From positions 76,127,966 to 76,191,965 of the forward strand of contig NC_088300.1 in NCBI RefSeq assembly GCF_032854445.1: a stretch of DNA of 64,000 nt, written 5' to 3'. Below the pieces are notes generated by a model. It had not been told where the DNA came from. It saw nothing but the letters and a program-made list of their open reading frames with translations, and ran no database searches. Shown in pieces: positions 34,405-47,700 of the stretch. Within the stretch, counting starts at the first letter, position 1, and each line of letters opens with the position of its first letter. The DNA is from Liolophura sinensis (Eukaryota > Mollusca > Polyplacophora > Chitonida > Chitonidae). Both the position numbers and the translations under genes were made by a program.

Positions 34405-34485
34405 TTTATTAGGAGCCAGGGTTTCAAGCATTTATCACATTTCATGCCAGGATCGAAGCTCACACAAGATGCAGTCCTCTTTATT
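34405..34485 (-). terminator. Possible poly(A) signals of CHMP7
   Basis: Two AATAAA hexamers on the minus strand (34480-34485 and 34405-34410), 80 and 155 bases past the CHMP7 stop codon. Either could end the transcript. Confidence 0.4.
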
Positions 34486-34562
34486 CACGAGAAGATCAAA
34501 GCTTATTTTGCTTGGCAGAGTCAATAGTCAACTACATCTTGATGGCACACATCACTTCACTG

Positions 34563-37500
34563 TCATGACAAGATCATAGGCTCTTCCTGCCTCTCTGAAT
34601 TTCTAGGGTTCAGCTGAAAGTTCGGCACATCGGGCAATTGAAGGGCTAGAAAGACAAAAAAAAAAAGAAACACTTTATTCATTTACAATATATTATACCA
34701 AATTAGTCAGAGTTAAAGGTAAAGAAAATGAAGTTTGCATGCTCACTGGTTTCTGGTTGATAGAGACTCCTGAGCCTGCCCTCAAGTGAACTCAGATCAT
34801 CTTCTGACTGGTTGACATTGGTGGGCTTGGAAGGTGAGACCGACTGGGCTGGTTTGACAGGCGAGACAGGCTGAGCTGGTTTGACAGGACTGTCTTCAGC
34901 TAATATTGAGTCTAACTCAGCTTCAAAGTCATCTTGTGTCATATCCCAAGAACTTGGCTGGAAGTTTCCTATGGTTGCTGCAATTTCCTCTTGATCCTGA
35001 GTAACCTATAACACCACCATCAAATAAACTCTTGTGATAAAAATCACCGAATGACATGTATGTGACATTGGACTCTATGAGGTTCAAGTTAGAACTCTAT
35101 AAAAAGTCCAACTGTATCATGTGACATGTCAAAAATGGCAACTATTTTTGATCACATTTACGACAACATGTGTGTCTGAAAAAAGTTAATGAAATGAAAA
35201 AAGTAATGAAAAATAATTCAGACTTGACCAATGACTGAAACTTTTTTAAACCACAGAATTCAGTGGTAGAAAATATGAATGTACACATTACGATAATGTT
35301 TGGTAAGTGTTGTGTGATATCACGCTGAAATCCTCCTACAATATTTGTCAACACTGAACTGAAGAGACGAACAAAAACCACTGCAGAAGACATTGTCAGG
35401 GAAGAAGCAAAGAATATAAAAATGTAACATAAGAAGACACTCATGTGCAATGTTTTTCTGGGATTTGAAATATGGATAAAAATGAGGCAAGCTGTAAAGA
35501 AATGTGATATGTGACTGGTGATGAACTTCTTCAGCTGGATACGACAAAAGCGTGTCGTAAATAGTGCAAGCCATTTTTTTGAAAAGTTTCACTGATATTT
35601 AAGATGCAAATAAACCCCCCAAAACAGAACTCAATACTGCAATCTTGCCATGACAACGAATGTAAATATCCACACTTCTATCTGTAAAAACAAGGGGCCT
35701 CTGTGGCCAAGGGGATTAGCACACCAGCACAGCACAGTGACCCAGGGGACTCCCATGAATGCGGTCGCTGAGTTCAAGTCCAGCTCATGCTGGCTTCCTC
35801 TCCAACTGTATGTGGGAAGGCCTGTCAGCAACCTGCAGATGGTCGTGGGCTCTGTTCAGTTTCCTCCCTCCATAACGTTGGCCACAGTCACATAACTGAA
35901 ATATTCTTCTGTATGACGTAACACACCAATCAATTAAATAAATAAATAAATCTGTAAAAGCAGTTCCACTGTATATTTCACTCTTAAACCACTCCATATC
36001 CATATGAGACAGATGAGAAAGTCATTAAGCAATTTTTAGAAATTAAATTTCCCATTTTAGGTACTAGAGGCCAAGGGTGTGTAGTCCACTGTTCACATCT
36101 GCACTTTGTGCACTAACTGGTGATGAGATACTTGTACTTTACAAGAGAACAATTGACAAACCAGCTTGGACCTGAATCCTCACTATACAAGAACAGGTAA
36201 CCCACTGATGTATCAGCAAGAGTTGGATTTGAGCCCGCGTTCTCAGTGATGAGAGGCTATGGGACAGACTCACCTCCTGTAAGTTGTCCAGAACATCATC
36301 CACTCTGTCCACAGACAGCTTGTTTGTCTTCATGTAGCTCTTCAGTGAGGAGGTAGCTGCTTCATATGCCTCAATCACCTACGTAACATACAAAATAGCA
36401 GTCTATAGGTACAGTTACACAACCAGTACTCCAATATTTATCACTCTTTACTTACACTGTCTCCAAGAAACAGATTTAACAATAGGGAATAGACTCTACA
36501 GATGGGGTTTAATTCTACAATGGTGACATTTTTAATATATTTTTAATCTGATTTTTGAGGAGCTTAAAGGGATATAGAATTGACACTGACAGGCTGACAG
36601 TAGAACAGTGTAGGCATAGCCTGGACTTACCTATCTCTCACACCAGCCATTCAGACACGTTTCTGTATCCCTTTAACAAGTGACATAAAAAAATTACAAA
36701 CCATTTTTTCTGAGACCGTGTTTTTGATGTTCTCAATCAAGCCATGGAAGATGTCTAAAGTCGCTAGCTTCTTGTCCAGTAAAGCCTGGGTTTTCTTCTT
36801 TTTTCTTAAAACACTCATTGCCTGAGAAGAAAATGATAATAATTTAAAAGCAACACAGCTAATACTAAATTTATAGCTTTATTTGTGTGATTATCACATT
36901 GTTGTACAAAAATGCAAAATTAACTGAAAAGAGAGACATAAACTCCATGGATATTCCACCTGTAATAGTGTAAATATTATATTATTATCTACATGTAGGT
37001 GAAATGTCAAGATATCATGTTTGTTATTATACTTTGACATTTCACATCCCAGATGGCATGAGCTCAGCAGAATGGCATCATAATTCAACTTTAACACTAT
37101 TGAGTCATGAAACAAGTTATGACATCATACAAGACATCATGCTGTATATATGTCTATGATACACCTAAAAACAATGCATCGCTTGTTCAAATATACAAAA
37201 TTATAATATTGTCAAAATATAAATAATAACCAAAATGTTGCATAATACTTTAAATCCTGTGTATTATTTCCACCTCTCACTCGATCAATATTTATGGCAT
37301 TCAACATTCCTAATACAATACCCTCTCTATATACACATATATTACATAGATAAATCTTGAACTTACTGTTGACTTCAGGCCTTTCCTGACATACATCTTA
37401 GCTTCTTCTGTATACCTATGTAAACACATATACACGCAGTGAATAAAAGTAAGATACATTTAATACAAAAAGTAAAGCATATTTCTGAATTCATTTAGCC

Positions 37501-40500
37501 ACGTTGATTGCAAGACTACAGTTACAATTCGTCCAGATAAATCATTATAGACAATACAGTTACCTGCGTTAACTAACGCATGGTTTGCATTTTGTGGAAA
37601 CCTTATCATCTCTGAACCAAAATAACATCATATATAATACTTATTTATTTGAGTGGTGTTTTATGCTTTAACATTTCACTTCTACGACGAAGGCGAGCAA
37701 TGTGGTGGGGGGAAACCATGCAGAGCCTGGGTGAAACCCAGGACCATTTGTGAGGCTGGCAGACTTTCCACCCACAAGCAGAGAGAAGAGAAGACAACAT
37801 GAGATGGAGGCCCCAGGAGATTATACACATTTTCCACACAGCCCCTTCAGTGACACTCAGCAGAACTCACTTTTCAATGGTGATACTAAGGACCTCAGCT
37901 TCCTTCTCTAACATCTCATTTGTTTGTTGAATTCTGGAAAAGTTAACAAAACCACATGAAATATACATATTTCAGTTCAAGAAAAGATTAATTCTGGTCT
38001 GTCACTCTAATACATGAAGAGAAAGATAAGAAAAAATTCCTGTACCAAGTACCCATACAGCAGATTATCCCTGTAGCCTTTTTGTTCAATGTACTTCTGG
38101 TTAATGACATCTCAGAGACTAAATTTCTGTCCCAAGATTGTTTGACAACAACTCACGCAAAATTAGAAATTACCTGGTAAAAAGATTTATTTATTTGTTT
38201 ACTTATTTATTAGATTTGTGTTTTACAGCTTAATCAAGAATATTTATCTCATATGACGACGACTAGCACTATGGTGGGTGGAAAGCAGGCATGGTAAAAT
38301 ATATGTGATCCTGAAAACAGTTCACCATCAAATACATAAGGCACTATTTTGCTTGTCATCAGTGACATCTTAATCAACTTTGCATAGTCTGTGTATGTTT
38401 ACTACATGTCACCAGTAACAGTTTGCTATTACCTGGAATTTATTGTGGCAACAAGCCAAAAAGATGGCTCATGCATGACAACTCTTATTTCTATGGTAAC
38501 AAATGCTTACCTGAACACCTTTGTTTCAATATCTCTTACTGGTGTAACGTAAGCTTCATTTTTCTCAGCAAATTTTACAACCTTAAATGATAGAATGAAT
38601 ATTTCATCTCAAGACTAAAGTATACATGTATATGAAAATCCAAGGTTAAACAAATTGAAAAAAAAAATGCTTAAAGCTGTTAAACTTCTTATTGGGCAAA
38701 ATAGTTAACAAAAAAATTAACATTTCCACTCATACAATTAATCAGTGATTGGAAGAGTATGCAAATTGACAAAGTGTGAATTAAAATGATATTGCTTTCA
38801 ACACTAACCATGTCTTTCACACAATCAAAGTAATACAAATGCTGTTAATTTCACTTGATGTATAAAAATCTACAAATTCCTTCAAAAAAAAAACAGCTTA
38901 CAGTACAATTATTTTCTGTTTTGAAAATTAAAATCTTCCTGTCTTTTTCAAGCTGACGCAGGACAAGGTTGAATGTCTGGTCATCTGAAAACATGAACCC
39001 ATATTTCCTCTTCAGTGTTGATATTTCCAGCACATTGTCCAGCATACTACATTCTACATGGGAATGATGTTGCTGTAAGAGTTGTCTTCCCTTTGACTGA
39101 AAATAAACACATTAGTGCATAAACTGTCAGTACAGGGATGTAAATGTTAGAGAAAAAAAAACCCATTTTAAAGATATTTTAGAAAGAACTAGAGCATTAT
39201 AGCAGTCATTCAGTATATTGGAATACAAACATCTGTCAGTCCTTCTGAACACTTGGCTGGCAGCGGACTGCTTGAACACTGACAGTTTCTTCACTCATGG
39301 TATCAAAGTTAAAAATGTTTCACTAGTTTTCCAGGAAGGCAGGAGTATGTAATCTTATTATTTCTATCTTACCTGCAAAACTTCAACAACGACATATTGA
39401 CCAGATCCATCATCTGGTGACCTCTGTAATAGTTTATTCACACTCCACATGAAGGGATTCTTGACAAATGTGTTGTACCCCCATGCTAACCAGCCTGCCT
39501 GATTCTGGCTGTCATAATCTGAGACTCTCCTAAGCTTTCCCATCCTGTAACACATACCCGTAGACCAGTTAATCAAGAATAGTCAGAATTTATTAGAATA
39601 TGCACGATGTAATGTCCATATCTCCTTAGCAGTTGAATTTTAGCACAAGTGCCTTTATCACAAGTACATCACGGTGACAAGCAGAATTATATCAGTTCTA
39701 CAATATTTTGTTTTTCAGAACTGGAAATGAATATATCACCATGCCAGATGAAGCCATAAAAAGATGACGAGTAATGTGAACCATGTTACATGTACATGAT
39801 AATAGCATCACACCCAAAGAACGGTTCTACTTCTCTCTCAATTAAGAAATCTTTTCAAGGGAACTCCATACTTAAAAACTTAAAGACCTACTGGAATAAA
39901 ATCAGTTTTTCAACACGTAGAGTCTGTCATATTGTTAGTCACTGAAGATGACTCACTCAAGCTTACTGGGCCAATAGGGAAGTTTCGAGTTCAAACTCTC
40001 TTGTTGTTAAGGATAAAATGAGACAAACTCTATCATACAACTTTTTAGGCAACCTGTGTAGACATTAATTCACCAATACACCTGTCTCGCTGTGTTTCAG
40101 AGGAACAGATGACCCTTCTTTCAACCGTTCAGTTCCTAAATTTTCTCCACTGTATAAATTATGTTTCTTGAACTTTTTCAGATGCAACTGTTATAGAGTC
40201 AAAAATAGTTGCTTAATGTTTTTCAAAAGCCACAGGAAACAGTAGGACTTTTTTATCTTTAGCCATAAGAGTTTGATCTCAACACTCTCCTATTGCTGGT
40301 CATACCAAATTACAACATTAGCTGACCATTAAGTCAGTTTTGCTTATTTCACGAGACGATACATCACAGTTTAAGACACTGGGCTGATGTCCCCGATTTT
40401 TGCTCAAGTAATATCATCTTATAACAAGCATACTCTGCAGATTGCAATTCTCATAGATCAGTCTCAAAATATTGCTGATGGTTGATATGTTCTTTGTTTT

Positions 40501-41331
40501 TTACCTTTCTAAAAGTATACTCACTTACCAACCTATCTGCTAGTGATCATACTTTTATTGGTCCAAATTTTCTGATTAGAGCTTGCAGTAGATATGGTGA
40601 TAAGTTCTAGTCAAAAGTCACCCAATTTAAATTAATTAAGAGTTTCAGTGTGCATGACGCTTGTGATGTAAGCAGACCGTGCACACACAATCGCATGTAC
40701 AAATGAAAGCGTGAAAGTAGAAGAGGTGTTGAACACTTTGTTCATCAAAACAGTGTTCAAAATGAGCTTACATAAAGGCAAAACTAATTGTGAACGAGGA
40801 GATGACTTAGTGCTTGGATGCAGGTGAAACATGAAGATAAGGCAGGAAACCCTTAATTTTTTCTTTTAATGGAGCGACTAGGTACTACCTTACATGTTGG
40901 ACAAATATCAGCATAACATAACACACTGACAGAATAGTCCGACACTTCCTACAACGACACCTGTACATATTACAGGGGTACAGTATGTGTCTTTCTGGGC
41001 TTCTTTTGTGTAGAGTTAAATGCATAATAACACAGTCTTATTGACTGACACACCTTTCCATTTCTGTTAACACCGTGTCTAGCCCATTGGGAATCTTGCC
41101 TTTCCTCGTGAAAACATGAGAAAGAGTTTTAATGTCAATTATTACTTCGTCACAAGCTTTGCAACGTTCAATGATTAAGTTAGTCCAGAACTTCATTTTC
41201 TGTTCCCACGATTTAAGATACATCCCTTTGTCTCTGAATGGCGCAAACATAACGTTCATTTTCTCATCATTGTTCCAGTCAGATGGAAACGTGAAGTTGG
41301 GCTTTCCATGTCGATCCCCTGTGCTATTCAT
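34563..41331 (-). CDS. CHMP7: Charged multivesicular body protein 7, ESCRT-III (10 exons)
   Basis: Coding exons: 41331-41054, 39544-39373, 39096-38902, 38581-38511, 37933-37871, 37415-37367, 36821-36702, 36378-36274, 35005-34747, 34645-34563. All phases close, giving 464 aa (human 453). The N-terminal half is the CHMP7-specific ESCRT-II-like winged-helix region (PSDWNNDEKMNVMFAPFRDK, WEQKMKFWTNLI, FTRKGKIPNGLDTVL; then AGWLAWGYNTF and DDQTFNLVLRQLEKDRK). The C-terminal half is an Snf7 domain rich in charged helices (RIQQTNEMLEKEAE, MSVLRKKKKTQALLDKKLA, IEAYEAATSSLKSYMK). The acidic tail (MTQDDFEAELDSILAED) is followed by a Pro/Ser linker and LQLPDVPNFQL at residues 439-449. CHMP7 recruits other ESCRT-III subunits in endosomal sorting and nuclear-envelope resealing. 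It is head-to-head with LST2. Confidence 0.95.
35693..35952 (+). mobile_element. SINE family A copy (CHMP7 intron 8)
   Basis: tRNA-like head 'ggcctctgtggccaaggggattagcac', B box 'gagttcaagtcc', a body and the tail AAATAAATAAATAAA; nearly full length, antisense to CHMP7. Confidence 0.85.
37641..37850 (-). mobile_element. Diverged SINE family A copy (CHMP7 intron 5)
   Basis: Reverse copy with 'gtggtgttttatgctttaacatttcacttctacgacgaagg' and 'gtggggggaaaccatgcagagcc'. The head is eroded ('gaggccccaggag'). It ends close to the CHMP7 exon 5 donor at 37871. Confidence 0.7.
38182..38300 (-). mobile_element. SINE family A 3' fragment (CHMP7 intron 4)
   Basis: TTTATTTGTTTACTTATTTA tail, then 'gtgttttacagcttaatcaagaatatttatctcatatgacgacg' and 'actatggtgggtggaaa'; the rest is absent. 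Confidence 0.7.
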
Positions 41332-41792
41332 GCTGATTGTCGTTCAGCCCTAAATCTGTTCTAACGGTGTTTCAAGGCAAGTCACTCTCGTTTGTTGACG
41401 GTTTGTTTTGGCTGTCTCCTCAAAGGAGAAATGTCATGTACGTTGTTATGATCAGACTGCCCTGAGTGGAGAGCAAACTGTAGTCTCCACGTTTAGGGAT
41501 TTGTCGGTACTCGCATCAGCCTACACTTCCGCGGAGGAAGTCGTGTGAAACCCATGCCCTATAACCTGCTATTTGTAGACGAGGTCAGCTAACCGAGGTG
41601 CGACCGTGCACAAACTCGGACGCACCCAGAACACGGAGAGTTAGGAGGAAGTACTGCTGACGTAAAACATCCTTGTTAAATTTAGGGCACAGAAAAGCCA
41701 CACAGACAAAAGTTTATTAGTGTTTCGTTCTTATTTGATGGAATAAGACGGATTTAAGAAGCGTTTGAGATGTGTACCCAGACCAGCTGACC
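41332..41792. promoter_or_regulatory. Divergent promoter region shared by CHMP7 and LST2
   Basis: 461 bases separate the start codon of CHMP7 (minus, 41331) from that of LST2 (plus, 41793), so both 5'UTRs and promoters must lie here unless there are non-coding upstream exons. It is richer in G+C and CpG than its surroundings. It contains an ETS-like dyad, acttccgcggaggaagt (41525-41541), with ACTTCC and GGAAGT facing each other, typical of bidirectional housekeeping promoters. No TATA box is evident. Confidence 0.6.
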
Positions 41793-44700
41793 ATGTATTC
41801 GCTAAGGAAGTGGCTGTATAAGCCGAAGGTGAGTTGTTGGTTAAATATGTAGAGGTGAAGTCGATTTTTAAGTCTGTATGTGAAGTTGAACAGGCTTGAT
41901 CATCTGAGTCACTGCTTGTAACCACCACATTGCCGGACCTTGTGGTTGTCTTTAGTGTTGGGTTTGTCAGTAGTCAAGATATACTTGTTATTTTGAAAGA
42001 AAGGGCATATGGAACTGAGGAAACAGTTATATCAGCCTGTCGAGAATGATACAGTGATGGTCTACGTTCAGTCACTACAAAATAGTCTTTGTCTTTATCA
42101 GTTGGCATATATTCACTGTAACTGTAAGTGCTATACATATAGAACACACTGGTGCATTTTCAGATAATTGTAAAATTCTGTTGTGAGTAATTCACTGTGC
42201 TGTGTGCTCTCTGAAGAGATTAATCATCCAAGTGATATAAGGTTAAATTTCCCCTAGAAGCTAACAATTTTTATGGCTACATCTTCAGAATGGCCTAGCT
42301 GTGTGTGGCACCCACACATAAGATTTCCAGTGACTGTGTGAGAGTGAATGTCTTGATTCATCTGAAACCTTTGTAGATGATTTATCTGTGGAATTCCACC
42401 ACTTTGTGGACGAATTCTACTTTTCGATATGACCATGAGCACATACAGTTTTGTTGGACAGTTATTGCTGAAAATTGCTGACATATATGACAATACAATA
42501 CGGTACAATGAAGTAATAATTTATAATTATTATATACAATAGTTCCCAGTTAAACATCTTATGTCTAGGCACTTACAGCTTTTTTGATCACTTGGCACTA
42601 TAACAAAAACACCACAGGTTTTCAACATTATACAGTATCTCTATTTTGTAATTTTATGGGTTCAGCTGTCATATACATGAAGGCTGTTCTAAAGAATAGG
42701 CTGCTGTCAGTGCTAGAGTGACACTACTTCGTTGAATAATTTCCTTTTCACATCGAACATCTGTAAATTGGATCAGTTACCAGCAAAGGCATCAACCTTG
42801 TCTTTTCATTCCCCGGCATGGACATGTATACTTGTCGCCTAAGTTTTGATATTGGATATGCTAAGGATGCTTGATGTGATGTGGGGTTTTACTTTCATGT
42901 TGTGAAGTTAAGACAACAGCATATTATCTTACAGAAATGTGGAACCATATATGTGTATGTTTTAAAACAGTAAGGGTGTTTGGAAGTTCATATATACATT
43001 TATTACACTGTGGCAAATTTACCTTTAATAGCAGTATGGTAGCACATGTATTAGATAATAGAGTTTAAGCTTGTGCTCCAGAAGGACTTAGGAGCCTGCA
43101 GGCCAGTGGACTGGAGATAATGAGTAAGGTATGCTTAGTGTGAGTCATTTAACAGCTGTGTATAGTCACAGCTACAGATGGAGAATGGTCAGTAGATGGG
43201 CATCAGGGGTAAGGGTGTTAGTGGCCTGAGTTAAGGGATAGGTTTACCCCTCCCCCCCCCCCCCCCCCCCTCAGGCACACACATAACACTAACAAACTAG
43301 ATAGCTTGCACCATTTCCATGATCATTGTATATGATATATGATATCCACATCAAATATATAATGTGGACATGTTATTGACAGTTTTTCCAAGCTGGTGAT
43401 GTTTGCAAAGTATGTCATACATTTGTTCAATTTACTTACATTTGTTCAATTTACTTGTTTGTTCTAATTCAGCTTGATTATTTTGGATACCCAAAAGTTT
43501 TCAAATTTCCAGAACTAAAATTTCCAGGACATCAGAGTGTTACATGTATGTCTTCATATATGTGATATACATGTAAATAGAATAGGACTAGTTGCTATGT
43601 GATAGTGATGATATGACTATAGTGTGATGGGTAGGATACCTGTGGTGACTGACAGGTAGTGTTTTAACCTCGTTGTGTACCTGTACGTATGTAGCTGTAT
43701 TTGTGCAGTGTCGTATTCGTCCTAGCTCTGTGCGATTTCATCGTCCATACGTATTAGGAATGACTTAACAACATTCAAATGTTTTGGATGATGTATTACA
43801 CACATATACTGTAGCACAGTATGATTTGTTATTCTGTAGTCTGTAGAGAAGGAAACAACTTTTGTGTGAGAATGAGTCCTGTCTTTTACAGGTACTGTAG
43901 GTCAGACTCGGATGTCCAGGAAACTGAGCTTAAGTTGTTCTGCCTGACATCACAAGAATCCTTTGTGCCCTCCAGCCTCTGACGTTATGAGAATACCTGT
44001 AACAAAACGTCTATAAACCCCTTTCCTCTATGTGACACATAAAGTAATGTGTCAGACTTGTGCCTATTTAGCTATAGGCTTGTATTAGGAAAGAGCTCTG
44101 TGATTGTATAGTACACCCACATTTCCATGTGTGAACAAATGTATCTGTCATGATGAATATCAGACCATGTTGTCAGTGTTTGGAGTAAAAGTTCATCTAT
44201 GTGTGATTCATGTACTGGTGGTTAACCTGATCTCAAGATGCATTTTATCTGTGTGATCATGGTGTATGGTCATACTTCATTTAGGTGAATCTGAGCTCAA
44301 GGCTAAAGAGGAGATAGGCTGGTGGCCTTATTATTTTCCATATTTTGGCGGCCTATGAATGACGTCAAAAGTTCTAATGTGATTATATGTTCTTGCATGG
44401 TTTTTGTGGCTTTGCCTTATCTCTGCACAGTAATTGTCATTTAGGGTGGGAATCTAATTACAATTTATACAAAGTTAGTTAGGGATATTATCAACTGAAT
44501 AACTCCGCGAGGGATGAGAGATCCCTGAAGATGACTTATTACACATGTGAGTACAGGCTCACATCATTTTTATATTACCTGGTTTAATCTCTCAGTGTAA
44601 AGCCAGAGCCATAATAGAATGTATAATCTTTTCACTTGTGCAGGCATATTTTGCGGATTTACAAAATCTGTTTAGTATGTATTTCACAGGTAATCTTGTC

Positions 44701-47700
44701 ACTCCAAAATTCGTTTATATCAGACATGTCAGATACTAGTCAAAAAATGTGCTGGCAATTCCACTCTGTCCTCGTAGTGTTTCTACTCCATTGAATTTCA
44801 CGGGTAAGTCGACAGAGCTGACAGTCAGACTAATCAAATAATACAGTATTGTCACTTTTACAATTTTTTTTGTCACGTGATTTATTAGGTCACAAGACAT
44901 ACCCTAATTACCATGACTGACACATACAAGTTAACATCTTTGAGTATGCTACAAATATCACCAGCCTACATGTATTTCACAGGTGGAAAAGTTCATGCCT
45001 ACAAGCAAATATATCCGCCCATTGTGTACCTGGCTTTACTTGCATGTAAACTCTACAACATACACGTGTACCGCAGGATAACAAAGAAATCAATCAATCA
45101 GCCAGTGGGTGGGACTGTTAGCACAATACTGGGAAATCATTTTCAGCAGTAAGGTCTTACGCTAAGAAAGGTGCATGTCACTTGTGGGTTTCGCTGATGC
45201 TTGTTCTATCCACATGTCAGCATTCTGCATTTCCCCCATATCACCAGGAGACTGGTGTACTTGAGTGGTCGGACTTCTCTGCATCTTTTTATCTTACTGC
45301 TTCACATGTTTCATCCACAGGTTTGCATGTAGATTGCAGTTTTCTAGGAAACTAGCAAATATATAATTTCTTCTGTTATATTTAGTAATTATATTGTAAA
45401 TGTTGTTAATATTGGTATTAACCCTAACATCCTAAAAATCATTCGGTCACATCACCATTTAACCTCTAAGTCTGTGAAGACATCTTCCGTGGGAAAGAGA
45501 GCTTTTACTCATGATAATGAGCACCATTCAGGCACATACATGTAAAGTGGACTTGTGTTAACTGAGCATGACTATAGGATTCCTATGAATCCATCACCAA
45601 TAATTAACATAGAATCCACAACAGATAACTGACATTCATTTTTTATGATTAGGGTACTACACACAAGGGATGAGATGTGTGATTCTCAGTCGGTTAGCGT
45701 GCTAGCGCAGCTTAATGACCAGGAACCTCTCACCAATGCGGTCACTGGAAGTTCAAGTCCAACTCATGCTGGCTTCCTCTCCGGCCATAAGTGGGAATAT
45801 CTGTCAGCAACCTGCGGGTGGTCGTGGGTTTTCTCCCGGGCTCTGCCCTGTTTCCTCCCACCATAATGGTGGCTGCTGTCGTATAAGTGAAATATTCTTG
45901 AGTACGGTGTAAAACACCAGTAGAATAGATAAATAAAATGTGTGATCTATGTGGGTAGTTATGTGTAGTGGTTACAGTGACTGAGCAGCAAACAGGCCAC
46001 ATGATCATTCAGGTCGTTCTGTACATGTAGTTTGGAATTCCCATCATGTTTGTAGGAATGCTGTATCACCAGTTGTAGAACAACAATGGCAATGCCTCTA
46101 CAATGTTGTAGGTCACACCTACATGTACATACACATACATGTCCAGCAGCTGTAACTGGGTCATGTAGTTACTGTTTACAGACCACCAGTATACATTTAG
46201 AAAGTTCTGACCTGTAAATGTCCATAAAAAGTTTATGACCTGTGATAAGAGCCTTACTCAGCCTTCCCACCTGCCAGAGCTGTTTTCATCCACATACTTA
46301 TCTGCTAAACAAGGTCAGATATAAATACATCCACATTGTAATATCCCCCCCCCCCACTTCCAAAAACACAAAGTTGTCACACAACACCTCTCATTCGAAA
46401 AAGTCTGATCAGTGTTTTTTTTAACAAAGATATATCTGAAACCAGGTGTATGCCAGGTGTAGGACTCAACAGTTGTTAGTTTTGAAATGAAATTTGACAC
46501 CAGGTTCTTGTTGGATGATAAAGCTCACTCAGTGAAGCAGTAAATACATATGTGCCAGTTGTGTGCTCCTGTGTTTGGACATTATCTTGATGTGTACATA
46601 GTCATAGGGGAATAATTTCTCATCCATCTATACATTTTTTTCTGAGCACTATATGTGCCTTGTGTCCTTTGTGCAGCATAATAGAGACGACAGTTGTTGG
46701 ATTTTTGCAATTATGTGGAAGCCACATGTATATACATGTATCATGAACTGTGGAATCTGTGATAAAAAAGTGAGGAGAATGTTGTGCAAGACAGTGCTAA
46801 GATTTATCTAGCAAGAAGTGATACATGCAGTTATTTAGCCTTATAAAAAATTATTCATAATACATGCTAGTTGGCTTAGGCTATGAGTTCGCTTTCAAGA
46901 AAATGGGTGAGTTCCTTCTGAAAGATGCATATGTGAAGTTAGAATCAAGTAATCATCACAGGATACGGGTAGCACTTTTCCATGTAGGAGGAGTCTCTGA
47001 GTGGTCAGCATGCTTGTCTTTCAAAGGTGGGTAAGCATGGGTTCAATTCCACCTTTGGATGGGGAACCATTAAATGTCATCGAAGGATGGTTGTGGATTT
47101 TTCCCGGGTCTGCCTGGTTTCCTCCCACCGTAGTGCTGGCTACCGTTGTATAAATGAAATATTCTTGAGTACGGTGTAAAACACCAATCAAATGTACAAA
47201 TAAATAAATAAATGTCCTCAGGCCTCCCCTGTTCTCAAGCTTAATAAATGTCCTCTGGCTTCCCATGGTCTCAAGTTTAATAAATGTCCTCTGGCCTCCC
47301 ATGGTCTCAAGCTTAATAAATGTCCTCTGGCCTCCCATGGTCTCAAGCTTAATAAATGTCCTCTGGCCTCCCATGGTCTCAAGCTTAATAAATGTCCTCT
47401 GGCCTCCCATGGTCTCAAGCTTAATAAATGTCCTCTGGCCTCCCATGGTCTCAAGCTTAATAAATGTCCTCTGGCCTCCCATGGTCTCAAGCTTAATAAA
47501 TGTCCTCTGGCCTCCCATGGTCTCAAGCTTAATAAATGTCCTCTGGCCTCCCATGGTCTCAAGCTTAATAAATGTCCTCTGGCCTCCCATGGTCTCAAGT
47601 TTAATAAATGTCCCCTGGCCTCCCATGGTCTCAAGCTTAGTTTGTGTGTTGAAATCTATGCGTTACATGTACACATGCGAAAAGTTAATTACGGTACTTA

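Larger units (their letters stand above)
32374..34562. other. Region between MRPS26 and CHMP7
   Basis: The first 250 bases are the MRPS26 promoter region. The rest is AT-rich non-coding DNA that probably includes the CHMP7 3'UTR, with minus-strand AATAAA hexamers at 34480-34485 and 34405-34410. A 21-base direct duplication ('ttattacatataagacatgc') occurs near 32959 and 32990. The longest open frames are short and random-looking. Confidence 0.55.
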
